Origin: Streptomyces sp. NBC_01465 | GTDB lineage: Bacteria; Actinomycetota; Actinomycetes; Streptomycetales; Streptomycetaceae | DNA: 64,000 nucleotides | Direction of reading: 5' to 3' | Assembly: GCF_036227325.1 (NCBI RefSeq) | Contig: NZ_CP109467.1 | Span: forward strand, 1,116,001 to 1,180,000 | Made by a program: the position numbers and the translations under genes | Shown: positions 1 through 9,915 of the stretch, one piece after another | Numbering within the stretch: the stretch's first letter is position 1 | How the letters are laid out: the number at the start of each line of letters is the position of its first letter | The notes under the pieces: generated by a model | Seen by the model: the letters and a program-made list of their open reading frames with translations, nothing else | What the model was told of the DNA's origin: nothing | Databases searched by the model: none

Positions 1-2027
1 GTCTGGAGGGCCTCGTCCAGGTCGGCCTCCAGGCCGTTCTTCTCGCCGTCGATGATGCGGCGCTGGAGGCGCTCGTCCAGCGGGAGGGCGAGGAGCTCCT
101 CGGCGCGGCCCGCCTTCATCGACTTCATGTTGACGCCCTCGAAGAGCTCCATGAGCTTCTGCAGGGGGTCGTAGCCCTCTTCGCGCCGGTCGTAGATCAG
201 GTCGAGGGCGACCTTGACCTGCTCCTCCTCCAGGCGTGCGATGGGGAGGATCTTCGAGGCGTGCACGATGGCCGAGTCCAGGCCCGCCTTCACGCACTCG
301 TCGAGGAAGACGGAGTTGAGGATGACGCGGGCGGCCGGGTTGAGGCCGAAGGAGATGTTGGACAGGCCGAGCGTGGTCTGTACGTCGGGGTGGCGCTTCT
401 TCAGCTCGCGGATCGCGCCGATGGTGGAGATGCCGTCCTTGCGGGACTCCTCCTGGCCGGTGCAGATGGTGAAGGTCAGGACGTCGATGAGGATGTCCGA
501 CTCGTTCACGCCCCAGTTGCCGGTCAGGTCGGCGATGAGGCGCTCGGCGATGGCGACCTTGTGCTCGACGGTACGGGCCTGGCCCTCCTCGTCGATGGTC
601 AGCGCGATCAGTGCGGCCCCGTGCTCCTTGGCCAGCTCGGTGACCTTGGTGAAGCGGGACTCGGGGCCGTCGCCGTCCTCGTAGTTGACCGAGTTGATGA
701 CCGCGCGCCCGCCGAGCTTCTCCAACCCGGCGCGCAGCACCGGCAGTTCGGTGGAGTCCAGGACGATGGGCAGGGTGGAGGCGGTGGCGAAGAGCCCTGC
801 CAGCTTCTCCATGTCCGCGACGCCGTCGCGGCCCACGTAGTCCACGCAGAGGTCGAGCATGTGCGCGCCCTCGCGGATCTGGTCGCGGGCCATCTCCACG
901 CAGTCGTCCCAGCGGGACTCCAGCATGGCCTCGCGGAACTTCTTGGAGCCGTTGGCGTTCGTGCGCTCGCCGATCGCCATGTACGCGGTGTCCTGGCGGA
1001 ACGGGACCGTCTGGTAGAGCGAGGCGGCGCCCGGCTCCGGGCGCGGGTCGCGGACGGCAGGGGTGAGACCGCGGGCGCGGTCGACGACCTGGCGCAGGTG
1101 CTCGGGCGTCGTACCGCAGCAGCCGCCGATGAGCTGGAGGCCGTAGTCGTTGACGAAGGCCTCCTGCGCGTCCGCCAGGCCCTCGGGGCCGAGGGGGAAG
1201 TGGGCGCCGTCCTTGGTCAGTACGGGCAGGCCGGCGTTGGGCATGCACATCAGGGGCGTACGCGAGTGGCGTGCGAGATAGCGCAGGTGCTCGCTCATCT
1301 CGGCAGGGCCCGTCGAGCAGTTGAGGCCGAGCAGGTCGATGCCCAGCGGCTCCAGCGCGGTGAGAGCGGCGCCGATCTCCGAGCCAAGGAGCATCACGCC
1401 GGTCGTCTCGAAGGCGAGGGAACAGATCAGCGGCACGTTGACGCCGAGCGCGTCCATCGCCCTGCGGGCGCCGATCAGGCTGGACTTGGTCTGCAGCAGG
1501 TCCTGCGTGGTCTCCACGATGAGGGCGTCGGCGCCGCCCGCGAGGAGGCCCTCGGCGTTCTGCTGGTAGCCGTCGCGCAGGATGTCGTACGCGACGTGGC
1601 CCAGCGAGGGGAGCTTGGTGCCGGGGCCGATCGAGCCCAGCACCCAGCGCTGGCGGCCGTCCTTGGCGGCGAACTCGTCCGCGACCTCACGGGCGATACG
1701 GGCGCCCGCCTCGGAGAGCTCCACGATCCGGTCGGCGATCTCGTACTCGTTGGCCGCCGAGTGGTTGGCGCCGAAGGTGTTGGTCTCCACGCAGTCGACG
1801 CCGACCGCGAAGTACTCCTCGTGCACGGAGCGGACGATGTCCGGCCGGGTGATGTTGAGGATCTCGTTGCATCCCTCGAGATCCTGGAAGTCTTCGAGTG
1901 TGGGGTCCTGCGCCTGGAGCATGGTGCCCATGGCACCGTCTGCGACCACCACTCGGGTGGCGAGCGCCTCGCGGAGGGCGTCGGCTCGGGTCCGGCTGTC
2001 AGCGGAAGGGGTCGGCAACGAGGCCAT
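1..2027 (-). CDS. metH: Cobalamin-dependent methionine synthase, N-terminal part (cut by window edge)
   Basis: Transfers a methyl group from 5-methyltetrahydrofolate to homocysteine in the cytoplasm. The visible 675 codons begin MASLPTPSADSRTRADAL at an ATG (2025-2027). The homocysteine-binding domain has its zinc cysteines in GLNCSTGP (near residue 235) and GGCCGTTPEH (near residue 300). The pterin-binding domain starts at about residue 345 with GERTNANGSKKFREAM. The reading frame stays open to base 1, so the cobalamin and activation domains lie outside the window. It is transcribed away from gylR. I saw no cobalamin-riboswitch-like conservation in the 198 bases upstream. Seen: domains and open frame. 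Known: MetH family architecture. Confidence 0.97.
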   Translation of the reverse strand, partial: MASLPTPSADSRTRADALREALATRVVVADGAMGTMLQAQDPTLEDFQDLEGCNEILNITRPDIVRSVHEEYFAVGVDCVETNTFGANHSAANEYEIADRIVELSEAGARIAREVADEFAAKDGRQRWVLGSIGPGTKLPSLGHVAYDILRDGYQQNAEGLLAGGADALIVETTQDLLQTKSSLIGARRAMDALGVNVPLICSLAFETTGVMLLGSEIGAALTALEPLGIDLLGLNCSTGPAEMSEHLRYLARHSRTPLMCMPNAGLPVLTKDGAHFPLGPEGLADAQEAFVNDYGLQLIGGCCGTTPEHLRQVVDRARGLTPAVRDPRPEPGAASLYQTVPFRQDTAYMAIGERTNANGSKKFREAMLESRWDDCVEMARDQIREGAHMLDLCVDYVGRDGVADMEKLAGLFATASTLPIVLDSTELPVLRAGLEKLGGRAVINSVNYEDGDGPESRFTKVTELAKEHGAALIALTIDEEGQARTVEHKVAIAERLIADLTGNWGVNESDILIDVLTFTICTGQEESRKDGISTIGAIRELKKRHPDVQTTLGLSNISFGLNPAARVILNSVFLDECVKAGLDSAIVHASKILPIARLEEEQVKVALDLIYDRREEGYDPLQKLMELFEGVNMKSMKAGRAEELLALPLDERLQRRIIDGEKNGLEADLDEALQ

Positions 2028-2192
2028 GGAAAGTGCTCCCTGGGATGCGACGGCTGTCGGCTTTGCGCCCTCCGGCAGGATGACGCACCGGGTCAGCCTA
2101 GCGGGGGCGTCCGGCGGACGGTAAAGGTGTCCCACGAGGCGGACCTGATGACGTGCGCTGGCACTGGGTCGGCATCGGCCGATACGGTTCAG

Positions 2193-2205
2193 CATTGTCG
2201 AACAC
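2193..2205 (+). promoter_or_regulatory. Candidate GylR operator upstream of gylR
   Basis: CATTGTCGAACAC lies 20 bases upstream of the gylR start and is preceded by GTTCAG. The identical 13-mer occurs upstream of glpF (3116-3128). Its position next to the gylR ribosome binding site suggests autoregulation. The identity of the two copies is seen; binding by GylR is inferred. Confidence 0.6.
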
Positions 2206-2225
2206 TGTGGAGGAGGGCCGGTTCC

Positions 2226-2993
2226 ATGGCCAAGAACATCCAGTCGCTCGAGCGGGCGGCGGCGATGCTGCGCCTCCTCGCGGGCGGCGAGCGACGCCTG
2301 GGCCTGTCCGACATCGCCTCCTCGCTGGACCTGGCCAAGGGCACGGCGCACGGCATCCTGCGCACCCTCCAGCACGAGGGGTTCGTGGAACAGGACCCGG
2401 CGTCCGGCCGCTACCAGCTGGGCGCCGAGCTGCTCCGGCTCGGCAACAGCTATCTGGACGTGCACGAGCTGCGGGCCCGCGCCCTGGTCTGGACGGACGA
2501 CCTGGCCCGCTCCAGCGGCGAGAGCGTCTACCTCGGCGTGCTGCACCAGCAGGGCGTGCTGATCATCCACCACGTCTTCCGCCCGGACGACAGCCGGCAG
2601 GTCCTGGAGGTCGGGGCCATGCAGCCGCTGCACTCCAGCGCGCTGGGCAAGGTGCTCTCGGCGTACGACCCGGTGGCGCACAGCGAGGTCGTCGAGACCG
2701 AGCGCAAGGTGTTCACGCCGCGCACGATCAGTGCGCTGGACGACTTCGAGTCCGTCCTGGACATCACGCGGGCCCGCGGCTGGGCGGCCGATGTCGAGGA
2801 GACCTGGGAGGGCGTGGCCTCGGTGGCCGCCCCCATTCACGACCGGCGGCGGATGCCCGTCGGCGCGGTCGGCATCACCGGCGCGGTGGAGCGGGTCTGC
2901 ACCAAGGACGGCGACCTGCGGCCCGAGCTGATCGCCGCCGTACGGGACTGCGCGCGGTCCGTCTCGCGCGATCTCGGCGCCAGCCGCTTCTGA
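2226..2993 (+). CDS. gylR: IclR-family glycerol operon regulator GylR
   Basis: A 255-residue IclR-family regulator, the length expected for Streptomyces GylR, which represses the glycerol operon and itself. The N-terminus (about 1-75) is the winged helix-turn-helix: MAKNIQSLERAAAMLRLL, then SDIASSLDLAKGTAHGILRTL. Residues of about 80-250 form the IclR effector domain. The ATG at 2226 follows GGAGGAGGG. A much longer upstream frame exists but is antisense to metH and was rejected. glpF-glpK-glpD follow on the same strand after 214 bases, the classical gyl arrangement. Function is known from the family; operator sites are inferred from a repeated 13-mer. Confidence 0.95.
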   Translation: MAKNIQSLERAAAMLRLLAGGERRLGLSDIASSLDLAKGTAHGILRTLQHEGFVEQDPASGRYQLGAELLRLGNSYLDVHELRARALVWTDDLARSSGESVYLGVLHQQGVLIIHHVFRPDDSRQVLEVGAMQPLHSSALGKVLSAYDPVAHSEVVETERKVFTPRTISALDDFESVLDITRARGWAADVEETWEGVASVAAPIHDRRRMPVGAVGITGAVERVCTKDGDLRPELIAAVRDCARSVSRDLGASRF

Positions 2994-3115
2994 CCCGCGC
3001 CCACTGGTCCGTACGGCAGAACTTCGCGACCTCGCGTTTCCCGGGACCGAGTCGATGGTCACAGAACCCTTGACGTTGTGTTAACCGGCGAGTAACACTC
3101 TCGTTCAGCGGTCGG

Positions 3116-3128
3116 CATTGTCGAACAC
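3116..3128 (+). promoter_or_regulatory. Candidate GylR operator upstream of glpF
   Basis: A second exact copy of CATTGTCGAACAC, also preceded by GTTCAGC (with GGTCGG between). It sits just upstream of a good streptomycete -10 hexamer, TAGAGT (3146-3151), so a bound repressor would cover the -35 region. A further promoter-like pair, TTGACG (3070-3075) and TAACAC (3093-3098) with a 17-base spacer, lies upstream. Confidence 0.6.
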
Positions 3129-3207
3129 CTACCGGTAATACGAGTTAGAGTGTGACAACGCCAAGGGCCGGCAACGTTCCCCTGGACGAAGGACAAAGGA
3201 GTCGCGG

Positions 3208-3969
3208 GTGTCCAGCTCCGACATCTTCATCGGCGAGACCATCGGTACCGCCGTGCTCATCCTGCTCGGCGGCGGCGTCTGTGCCGCCGTCACACTGAAG
3301 CGCTCAAAGGCAAAGGACGCGGGCTGGCTCGCGATCACGTTCGGCTGGGGATTCGCCGTACTGACCGGCGCCTACCTCGCGGGCGGCGTCTCCGGCGCGC
3401 ACCTCAACCCGGCGGTGACCATCGGTCTCGCGATCGAGGGCGGCACCAAGTGGAGCGACGTACCGCTCTACCTGGCCTCGCAGCTGCTCGGCGCGATGAT
3501 CGGCGCCGTACTGGTCTGGGCCGTGTACTACGGCCAGTTCCACGCGCACCTCACCGACCCGGAGATCGCCAAGACCAAGGACGAGGGCCCTGCGGGTCCG
3601 GTCCTCGGGGTCTTCTCCACCGGTCCCGAGATCCGCAACGTCGTGCAGAACATGGTCACCGAGATCATCGCCACGGTCGTGCTCGTCCTGGCGATCCTCA
3701 CGCAGGGCCTCAACAACGACGGCAACGGCCTCGGCACGCTCGGCGCCCTGATCACCGCGCTCGTCGTGGTGTCGATCGGTCTCTCCCTCGGCGGTCCGAC
3801 CGGGTACGCCATCAACCCGGTCCGCGACCTCGGTCCGCGCATCGTGCACTCCCTGCTCCCGCTGCCCAACAAGGGCGGTTCGGACTGGAGCTACGCATGG
3901 ATCCCGATCGCGGGACCGCTGATCGGCGGCGCCATAGCGGGCGGCCTCTACAACCTCGCCTTCGCCTGA
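3208..3969 (+). CDS. glpF: Glycerol uptake facilitator (MIP/aquaglyceroporin)
   Basis: A 253-residue membrane channel for glycerol entry and the first gene of the glpF-glpK-glpD operon. The GTG start at 3208 has AAAGGA seven bases upstream. Six hydrophobic spans are visible. The first pore motif is canonical (N67-P-A), in [12 protein letters not shown]. The second is N203-P-V in [13 protein letters not shown], keeping the filter Arg but with Val instead of Ala. glpK follows 47 bases later. Co-transcription and GylR control are inferred from spacing and the upstream 13-mer. Confidence 0.96.
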   Translation: MSSSDIFIGETIGTAVLILLGGGVCAAVTLKRSKAKDAGWLAITFGWGFAVLTGAYLAGGVSGAHLNPAVTIGLAIEGGTKWSDVPLYLASQLLGAMIGAVLVWAVYYGQFHAHLTDPEIAKTKDEGPAGPVLGVFSTGPEIRNVVQNMVTEIIATVVLVLAILTQGLNNDGNGLGTLGALITALVVVSIGLSLGGPTGYAINPVRDLGPRIVHSLLPLPNKGGSDWSYAWIPIAGPLIGGAIAGGLYNLAFA

Positions 3970-4016
3970 GCCCGCATCGACTCCCCCACCCTTCACAGAC
4001 TTCTCTGGAGCACATC

Positions 4017-5555
4017 GTGACCACCGACGCTCACACCGCGGGGCCGTTCATCGCGGCCATCGACCAGGGCACCACGTCCAGCCGCTGCATCGTGTTCGAC
4101 AAGGACGGCCGGATCGTCGCCGTCGACCAGAAGGAACACGAGCAGATCTTCCCCAAGCCGGGCTGGGTCGAGCACGACGCCGCCGAGATCTGGACCAACG
4201 TCCAGGAAGTCGTCGCGGGCGCCATCGAGAAGGCCGGCATCACTTCCGCCGACGTCAAGGCGATCGGCATCACCAACCAGCGCGAGACCACGCTGCTCTG
4301 GGACAAGAACACCGGTGAGCCCGTCCACAACGCCCTCGTCTGGCAGGACACCCGTACCGACGCGCTCTGCAAGGAGCTCGGCCGCAACGTCGGCCAGGAC
4401 CGCTTCCGCCGCGAGACCGGGCTCCCCCTCGCCTCGTACTTCGCCGGGCCCAAGGCCCGCTGGCTGCTCGACAACGTCGAGGGGCTGCGCGAGCGCGCCG
4501 AGGCCGGCGACATCCTCTTCGGCACCATGGATTCCTGGGTCATCTGGAACCTGACGGGCGGGGTGAACGGCGGCGTCCACGTCACCGACGTCACCAACGC
4601 CTCGCGCACCCTCCTGATGAACCTCCACACCATGGCGTGGGACGAGAAGATCCTCTCCTCCATGCAGCTCCCGGCGGCCATGCTGCCCGAGATCCGCTCG
4701 TCCGCCGAGGTGTACGGGCACGCCAAGGGCGGCGTCCTCGACGGCGTCCCGGTCGCCTCCGCGCTCGGCGACCAGCAGGCGGCCCTGTTCGGCCAGACCT
4801 GCTTCTCCGAGGGCGAGGCCAAGTCCACGTACGGCACCGGCACCTTCATGCTGATGAACACCGGTGACAAGCCCGTCAACTCGTACAACGGACTGCTGAC
4901 GACGGTCGGTTACCAGATCGGCGACCAGAAGCCCGTCTACGCGCTCGAGGGCTCCATCGCCGTCACCGGATCGCTCGTGCAGTGGATGCGCGACCAGATG
5001 GGGCTCATCAAGTCGGCCGCCGAGATCGAGACCCTGGCGTCCTCGGTCGAGGACAACGGCGGCGCCTACTTCGTGCCGGCCTTCTCCGGTCTCTTCGCCC
5101 CGTACTGGCGCTCCGACGCCCGCGGTGTGATCGCCGGCCTCACCCGGTACGTCACCAAGGCGCACATCGCGCGCGCCGTCCTGGAGGCCACCGCCTGGCA
5201 GACCCGCGAGATCACCGACGCCATGACCAAGGACTCCGGTGTCGAGCTGGCAGCCCTCAAGGTCGACGGCGGAATGACCTCCAACAACCTGCTGATGCAG
5301 ACCATCTCGGACTTCACGGACGCCCCCGTAGTGCGCCCGATGGTCGCCGAGACGACCTGCCTCGGCGCCGCCTACGCCGCCGGCCTGGCCGTCGGCTTCT
5401 GGTCCAGCACCGACGAACTGCGCGCCAACTGGCGCCGGGCCGCCGAGTGGACCCCCCGTATGGACGCGGCCCAGCGGGACCGCGAGTACAAGAGCTGGCT
5501 GAAGGCCGTGGAACGGTCCATGGGCTGGCTCGACGAGAACACCGGCGAGGAGTAA
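4017..5555 (+). CDS. glpK: Glycerol kinase
   Basis: Phosphorylates glycerol to glycerol 3-phosphate with ATP. The 512-residue FGGY-family kinase begins at GTG 4017 with GGAG six bases before it. The N-terminal ATPase motif [16 protein letters not shown], the glycerol-site segment TNQRETT and the [14 protein letters not shown] signature are all present. Length and motifs match functional GlpK. The stop is seven bases from the glpD start, so translation is probably coupled. Confidence 0.97.
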   Translation: MTTDAHTAGPFIAAIDQGTTSSRCIVFDKDGRIVAVDQKEHEQIFPKPGWVEHDAAEIWTNVQEVVAGAIEKAGITSADVKAIGITNQRETTLLWDKNTGEPVHNALVWQDTRTDALCKELGRNVGQDRFRRETGLPLASYFAGPKARWLLDNVEGLRERAEAGDILFGTMDSWVIWNLTGGVNGGVHVTDVTNASRTLLMNLHTMAWDEKILSSMQLPAAMLPEIRSSAEVYGHAKGGVLDGVPVASALGDQQAALFGQTCFSEGEAKSTYGTGTFMLMNTGDKPVNSYNGLLTTVGYQIGDQKPVYALEGSIAVTGSLVQWMRDQMGLIKSAAEIETLASSVEDNGGAYFVPAFSGLFAPYWRSDARGVIAGLTRYVTKAHIARAVLEATAWQTREITDAMTKDSGVELAALKVDGGMTSNNLLMQTISDFTDAPVVRPMVAETTCLGAAYAAGLAVGFWSSTDELRANWRRAAEWTPRMDAAQRDREYKSWLKAVERSMGWLDENTGEE

Positions 5556-5561
5556 AGCATC

Positions 5562-7169
5562 ATGACCACCCTGCAGAGCGTTCCGGCCCTCGGGACGCAC
5601 CCGGCCTCCGGCTCCACCGCGAGCCGCGCCGAGACTCGGGAGCAGCTTTCCAAGGCGACGTACGACCTCCTGGTGATCGGCGGCGGAATCCTGGGCATCT
5701 CCACCGCCTGGCACGCCGCGCAGTCCGGACTGCGGGTGGCGCTGGTGGACGCCGGCGACTTCGCCGGCGCCACCTCCTCCGCCTCCTCCAAGCTCCTCCA
5801 CGGCGGGCTGCGCTACTTGCAGACCGGCGCGGTGAAGCTGGTCGCGGAGAACCACTTCGAGCGGCGTGCGGTCTCCCGGGACGTGGCACCGCACCTCGCC
5901 AACCCGCTCACCTTCTACCTGCCCGTCTACAAGGGCGGTCCGCACGGCGCGGCCAAGCTCGGCGCGGGCGTCTTCGCGTACTCGGCGCTCTCCGCGTTCG
6001 GTGACGGGGTCGGCCATGTCATATCGCCGTCGCGGGCGCAGCGTGACGTGCCGGAGCTGCGTACGGAGAACCTCAAGGCCGTGGCCGTGTACGGCGACGA
6101 CCAGATGAACGACTCCCGCATGGCCCTGATGACGGTCCGCGCCGCGGTCGAGGCGGGCGCCACCGTCCTCAACCACGCCGAGGTCACCGGGCTGCGCTTC
6201 ACCCGGGGGCGCGTGACGGGCGCCGAGCTCAAGGACCGTATGAGCGGCGAGGAGTTCGGTGTCACGGCCCGGCTCGTGCTCAACGCGACGGGTCCGTGGG
6301 TCGACCACCTGCGGAAGATGGAGGACCCGAACTCGGCTCCCTCCATCCGTCTGTCGAAGGGCGCGCACCTGGTCCTGAAGCGGACCTCGCCGTGGAAGGC
6401 CGCGCTGGCCACACCGATCGACAAGTACCGGATCACCTTCGCGCTGCCGTGGGAGGACCAGCTGCTGCTCGGGACCACGGACGAGGAGTACGAGGGCGAC
6501 CCGGCCGATGTGCGGGTCACCGAGAAGGACACCGCGCAGATCCTGGACGAGGCGGCCTTCTCCGTACGCGACCAGCAGCTCTCCCGCGATCTGATCACCT
6601 ACTCCTTCGCGGGTCTGCGGGTGCTGCCCGGCGGTCCCGGCGCCACCTCGAAGGCCAAGCGCGAGACGGTCGTCACCGAGGGGCGCGGCGGAATGCTGTC
6701 GGTGGCCGGCGGCAAGTGGACGACCTTCCGCCACATCGGCCGCACCGTCATGAACAAGCTGGCTGCGCTTCCCGGTCACCCCCTCGCCGAGGACATGGAG
6801 CCGATCTCGCATCTGCCGAAGAAGCTCCCGCTGCCCGGTATCGCCAACCCGAACGCGGTCGCCCACCGCCTCCTTGTGGACGCCCCGGCGCCCGGTCCGC
6901 GGATGGCGGCCGACACCGCGCGCCATCTGGCGACGCACTACGGTTCGCTCTCCTTCGACATCGCGCGCCTCGTGAACGAGGACTCGTCGCTGGCCGAGCG
7001 CATCCACCCGGACGCCCCGGAGATCTGGGCGCAGGTCGTGTACGCCCGTGACCACGAGTGGGCCGAGACGGCGGACGACGTGCTGCGCCGCCGTACGACG
7101 CTGACGATCCGGGGGCTGGCGACGGACGACGTCCGGGCGAAGGTCGAGGACGTGCTCGGCAAGAAGTAA
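5562..7169 (+). CDS. glpD: FAD-dependent glycerol-3-phosphate dehydrogenase
   Basis: Oxidises glycerol 3-phosphate to dihydroxyacetone phosphate and passes electrons to the respiratory chain at the membrane. The 535-residue protein has the FAD dinucleotide motif VIGGGILGISTAW at about residues 37-50 and the signature SSKLLHGGLRYLQ. The second signature, GGKWTTFR, is at about residue 384. The start at 5562 uses GGCGAGGAG overlapping the glpK stop. It is the last gene of the glycerol operon, followed by a strong hairpin. Confidence 0.97.
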   Translation: MTTLQSVPALGTHPASGSTASRAETREQLSKATYDLLVIGGGILGISTAWHAAQSGLRVALVDAGDFAGATSSASSKLLHGGLRYLQTGAVKLVAENHFERRAVSRDVAPHLANPLTFYLPVYKGGPHGAAKLGAGVFAYSALSAFGDGVGHVISPSRAQRDVPELRTENLKAVAVYGDDQMNDSRMALMTVRAAVEAGATVLNHAEVTGLRFTRGRVTGAELKDRMSGEEFGVTARLVLNATGPWVDHLRKMEDPNSAPSIRLSKGAHLVLKRTSPWKAALATPIDKYRITFALPWEDQLLLGTTDEEYEGDPADVRVTEKDTAQILDEAAFSVRDQQLSRDLITYSFAGLRVLPGGPGATSKAKRETVVTEGRGGMLSVAGGKWTTFRHIGRTVMNKLAALPGHPLAEDMEPISHLPKKLPLPGIANPNAVAHRLLVDAPAPGPRMAADTARHLATHYGSLSFDIARLVNEDSSLAERIHPDAPEIWAQVVYARDHEWAETADDVLRRRTTLTIRGLATDDVRAKVEDVLGKK

Positions 7170-7179
7170 CCGACAGCGG

Positions 7180-7211
7180 TAAGGGGCGGTCCACGGGGGG
7201 CCGCCCCTTAC
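7180..7211 (+). terminator. Hairpin after glpD
   Basis: GTAAGGGGCGG (7180-7190) pairs perfectly with CCGCCCCTTAC (7201-7211) across a 10-base loop. No T-run follows, which is common in high-GC actinobacteria. Ends the glycerol operon. Confidence 0.75.
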
Positions 7212-7265
7212 GCATGCCATGCGCCGTCCACAGTGCCGCAACATCCGGCGGCGACAGTGGAGTTC

Positions 7266-8324
7266 ATGAAATTCTCCGTACTGTCCATCATCGGGCACAC
7301 CCCGCACCCCCTGACCGGTGAACTCCTCTCCCCCGCCGACCGGTTGGCCGAGGTCGTCGAGACAGGGGTCGCGGCCGAGCGGCTCGGCTTCGACGCGTAC
7401 GCGGTCGGCGAGCGGCACGCGGGTCCTTTCCTGTCGTCGAGTCCGACCGTGGTCCTCGGCGCGCTCGCTTCCCGTACGTCGCGTATCCGGCTTCTCACGG
7501 GTGTCACCGTCGTCGCGATCCTCGACCCGGTCCGGGTCGCCGAGGACTACGCGACTCTCGACCAGCTCTCCCGCGGCCGTATCGAACTCGTCGTCGGCAA
7601 GGGCGCGGAGGCAGGGCACTTCTCCCTCTTCGGCCTCGACGAGGAGCGCCAATGGGATCTGCAGAAGGAGAAGTACGAGCTGCTGCGGCGGCTCTGGACC
7701 GAGGAGGGGGTGGACTGGGAGGGCGAGTTCCGGCCGCCGCTGAAGAACGTGACCACGGTCCCGCGCCCGTACGACGGTCTCCCCCGCATCTGGCACGGCT
7801 CGGCCACCAGCCTCAACTCCACCGAGCTGGCGGCCAGGCACGGCGACCCGCTCTTCACCGCCAACGCCATCCAGCCGCGCGAGGCGTACGCAAAGCTGAT
7901 CGCCCACTACCGCGAGCGCTTCGAGGCGTACGGGCACGATCCCGCCCGCGCCCATGTGGCGGCGGGGTCGGGCGGGCTGCTGATCGCGGACAGCTCGCAG
8001 CAGGCGGTGTCGCGGTTCAAGGAGCTGTACGAGGCGAAGGTGGCGCAGACCTTCAAGCCGCACCTGGCGGGGAAGGCGGGGTACAACACCCCGTTCCGTA
8101 CGATCGAGGACGCCATCGAGAACGGCCCTCAGCTCATCGGCTCCCCGCAGCAGATCATCGACAAGATCCTCGGCTACCACGAGGTCTACCGGCACGATCT
8201 GCAGTCCGTCACGGTCGACGGATTCGGCCTGGCGCAGGGCGAACAGCTCGAAACGCTGCAGCGGTTCGCCGAGGAGATCGCCCCGGTGATACGCCGCGAG
8301 GCGCCTTCCACGCTCTGGGACTGA
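7266..8324 (+). CDS. LLM-class flavin-dependent oxidoreductase
   Basis: A 352-residue luciferase-like monooxygenase-fold protein starting MKFSVLSIIGHTPHPLTG. Segments AAERLGFDAYAVGERHAG and TSRIRLLTGVTVVAILDPVRVAEDYATLDQ are typical of the family. It resembles the subgroup represented by PDB 2I7G, which is structurally known but has no assigned substrate. ATG 7266 was chosen because the conserved N-terminal beta strand starts there; a GTG at 7233 is also open. It lies between the glycerol terminator and the convergent MFS gene. Substrate unknown. Confidence 0.85.
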   Translation: MKFSVLSIIGHTPHPLTGELLSPADRLAEVVETGVAAERLGFDAYAVGERHAGPFLSSSPTVVLGALASRTSRIRLLTGVTVVAILDPVRVAEDYATLDQLSRGRIELVVGKGAEAGHFSLFGLDEERQWDLQKEKYELLRRLWTEEGVDWEGEFRPPLKNVTTVPRPYDGLPRIWHGSATSLNSTELAARHGDPLFTANAIQPREAYAKLIAHYRERFEAYGHDPARAHVAAGSGGLLIADSSQQAVSRFKELYEAKVAQTFKPHLAGKAGYNTPFRTIEDAIENGPQLIGSPQQIIDKILGYHEVYRHDLQSVTVDGFGLAQGEQLETLQRFAEEIAPVIRREAPSTLWD

Positions 8325-8342
8325 CCGGCGGCACGACGGACG

Positions 8343-9725
8343 TCAGGGCGAGATCTCCTCCAGGCGCCGCCCTGCCGTCTCCTCCGCGCCGAGCGCCGCG
8401 ACGACGGCGCCGGCCAGGGCCACCGCACCGAGCAGCGTGAAGACGGTGGAGATGTGGCCGCCCGCGTAGACCATGCCCACGACGATGGGTCCGAGGATGA
8501 CGCCGAGGCGGTTCATCGCGCCGCCCACGCTGCTGCCGAGCGCCCGCATACGGGTCGGGAAGAGCTCGGGTGTGTAGAGGTACAGGCAGATGTTGGAGCC
8601 GAAGAAGAAGACTGCGGCGAGCGAGGTCCACACCAGGACCTGAAGGGGCGTGCGGGCGCCGACGTACGCGAGGACGAGCAGGCCCGCGGCGGCTCCGGCG
8701 AGGCATCCGGTGATGACGCGCCTGCGGCCCGCGCGGTCGACGGTGAGTGCGGCGACCAGGCAGCCGAGGAGTCCGGCGCAGGAGGTGACGGTGGAGTAGA
8801 GCAGGGCGTCGGAGAGCGAGAGGCCGTAGCGGTTCTGGTAGATCGTCGGCAGCCAGGAGGAGATGCCGTAGTTGACGAAGTAGCCGGCGAACCAGAGAGC
8901 GCCGATGACCAGGGTGCGGCGCCGGTAGCGGCCGGTGAACAGGCCGCGCAGACCGCTGGAGGTCTCGGCTGCGGGCGTGGGGTCGGGCAATGCGTCCGGG
9001 ACGGGTGGCAGTGGCGCGCCCGTGAGGCGTTCGACCTCGGCCTCGATCCTGGTCATCACCTCGTCGGCCTCCTGGGCGCGGCCGTGCTCGGCGAGCCAGC
9101 GCGGTGACTCCGGTACGGAGCGCCGGACGAGGATGCAGAGCAGGCCGGGGACGGCCGCCAGGGCGTACATCCAGCGCCAGCCGAGCAAGGGGACGACCCA
9201 GGCGGCGACCAGGGCGCCGACGGTGAGACCGGCGGGGAAGACGAGTTCGTAGAGCAGGACGAAGCGTCCGCGCCGGTGGCTGCGGGTGATCTCGGCGATG
9301 AAGGTGGCGGCCACGGGGACCTCGCCGCCGATCGCCAGGCCCTGGATGAAGCGCACCCCCATGAAGAGGCCGGGGGTGGTGGACAGGGCGAGTGCCAGGT
9401 TGGCCACGCTGGACAGGGCGATGCAGGCGGCGATGACCTTGACCCGGCCGAAGCGGTCCGCGAGCCGGCCCGACAGCAGGGCGCCGATCAGCATGCCGAT
9501 CGAGCCCACGGTCAGCAGGAGGGTCGCGGCCGAGGTGGTGAGGTGCCACTCCTTGCGCAGGTCGGGCAGGGCGTAGGCGATGAGGAGTTGGTCGAAGGCT
9601 TCGAAGAAGGTGACGGCGCCCACGATGAGCCGGACCGTGACGTGCCATCGGCACAGGGGGAGCCGCTCGAAGCGCGCGGCTATGGCGGCCCGGACCGCGC
9701 GGTCCGGGTAAGCGTCGATCGTCAT
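8343..9725 (-). CDS. MFS transporter, aromatic-acid/metabolite:H+ symporter type
   Basis: A 460-residue major facilitator with about 12 hydrophobic spans and the A-loop motif SGRLADRFGRVK after span 2. GEVPVAATFIAEI and RRSVPESPRWLAEHGR are typical of the sugar-porter/AAHS group. It is divergent from the catabolic operon starting at 9983. Symmetric 13-base motifs lie in the 257-base gap between them. The likely role is uptake of the substrate degraded by that operon; substrate identity is inferred only from context. Confidence 0.85.
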   Translation of the reverse strand: MTIDAYPDRAVRAAIAARFERLPLCRWHVTVRLIVGAVTFFEAFDQLLIAYALPDLRKEWHLTTSAATLLLTVGSIGMLIGALLSGRLADRFGRVKVIAACIALSSVANLALALSTTPGLFMGVRFIQGLAIGGEVPVAATFIAEITRSHRRGRFVLLYELVFPAGLTVGALVAAWVVPLLGWRWMYALAAVPGLLCILVRRSVPESPRWLAEHGRAQEADEVMTRIEAEVERLTGAPLPPVPDALPDPTPAAETSSGLRGLFTGRYRRRTLVIGALWFAGYFVNYGISSWLPTIYQNRYGLSLSDALLYSTVTSCAGLLGCLVAALTVDRAGRRRVITGCLAGAAAGLLVLAYVGARTPLQVLVWTSLAAVFFFGSNICLYLYTPELFPTRMRALGSSVGGAMNRLGVILGPIVVGMVYAGGHISTVFTLLGAVALAGAVVAALGAEETAGRRLEEISP

Positions 9726-9820
9726 GCAGGGTCCTCCGACTCGGCGGGGAGGGGCGAGGGGAACGCGGCGGACAGAGGGTCTGGGGAAACCCGGGCCAAA
9801 GAGCGCATAAGCGCAAAGTT

Positions 9821-9833
9821 TCTAAGGGCTTAA
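9821..9833 (+). promoter_or_regulatory. Inverted operator-like copy, MFS-proximal
   Basis: TCTAAGGGCTTAA is the exact reverse complement of TTAAGCCCTTAGA at 9916-9928, 95 bases away. One copy lies toward each divergent gene. Probable binding site of the MarR regulator encoded at 19951-20469 (inferred). Confidence 0.5.
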
Positions 9834-9915
9834 GTTGTACCGCCCTCCCACCGGAGCGCGTCAAGGGTTCTCCGCTGGGAAATCTCCTTCGATTCGGGCC
9901 TTGCGTCGAAGATAG

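Noticed and set aside
2028..2225. Cobalamin riboswitch upstream of metH
   Set aside because: I looked for the B12-box and found no convincing match. Riboswitches in Streptomyces are better known for metE.
3993..8195. 1400-codon open frame antisense to the glycerol operon
   Set aside because: Opposite strand encodes well-known GlpK, GlpD and LLM proteins. The antisense frame is Arg/Gly/Val-rich, a GC codon-bias artefact.
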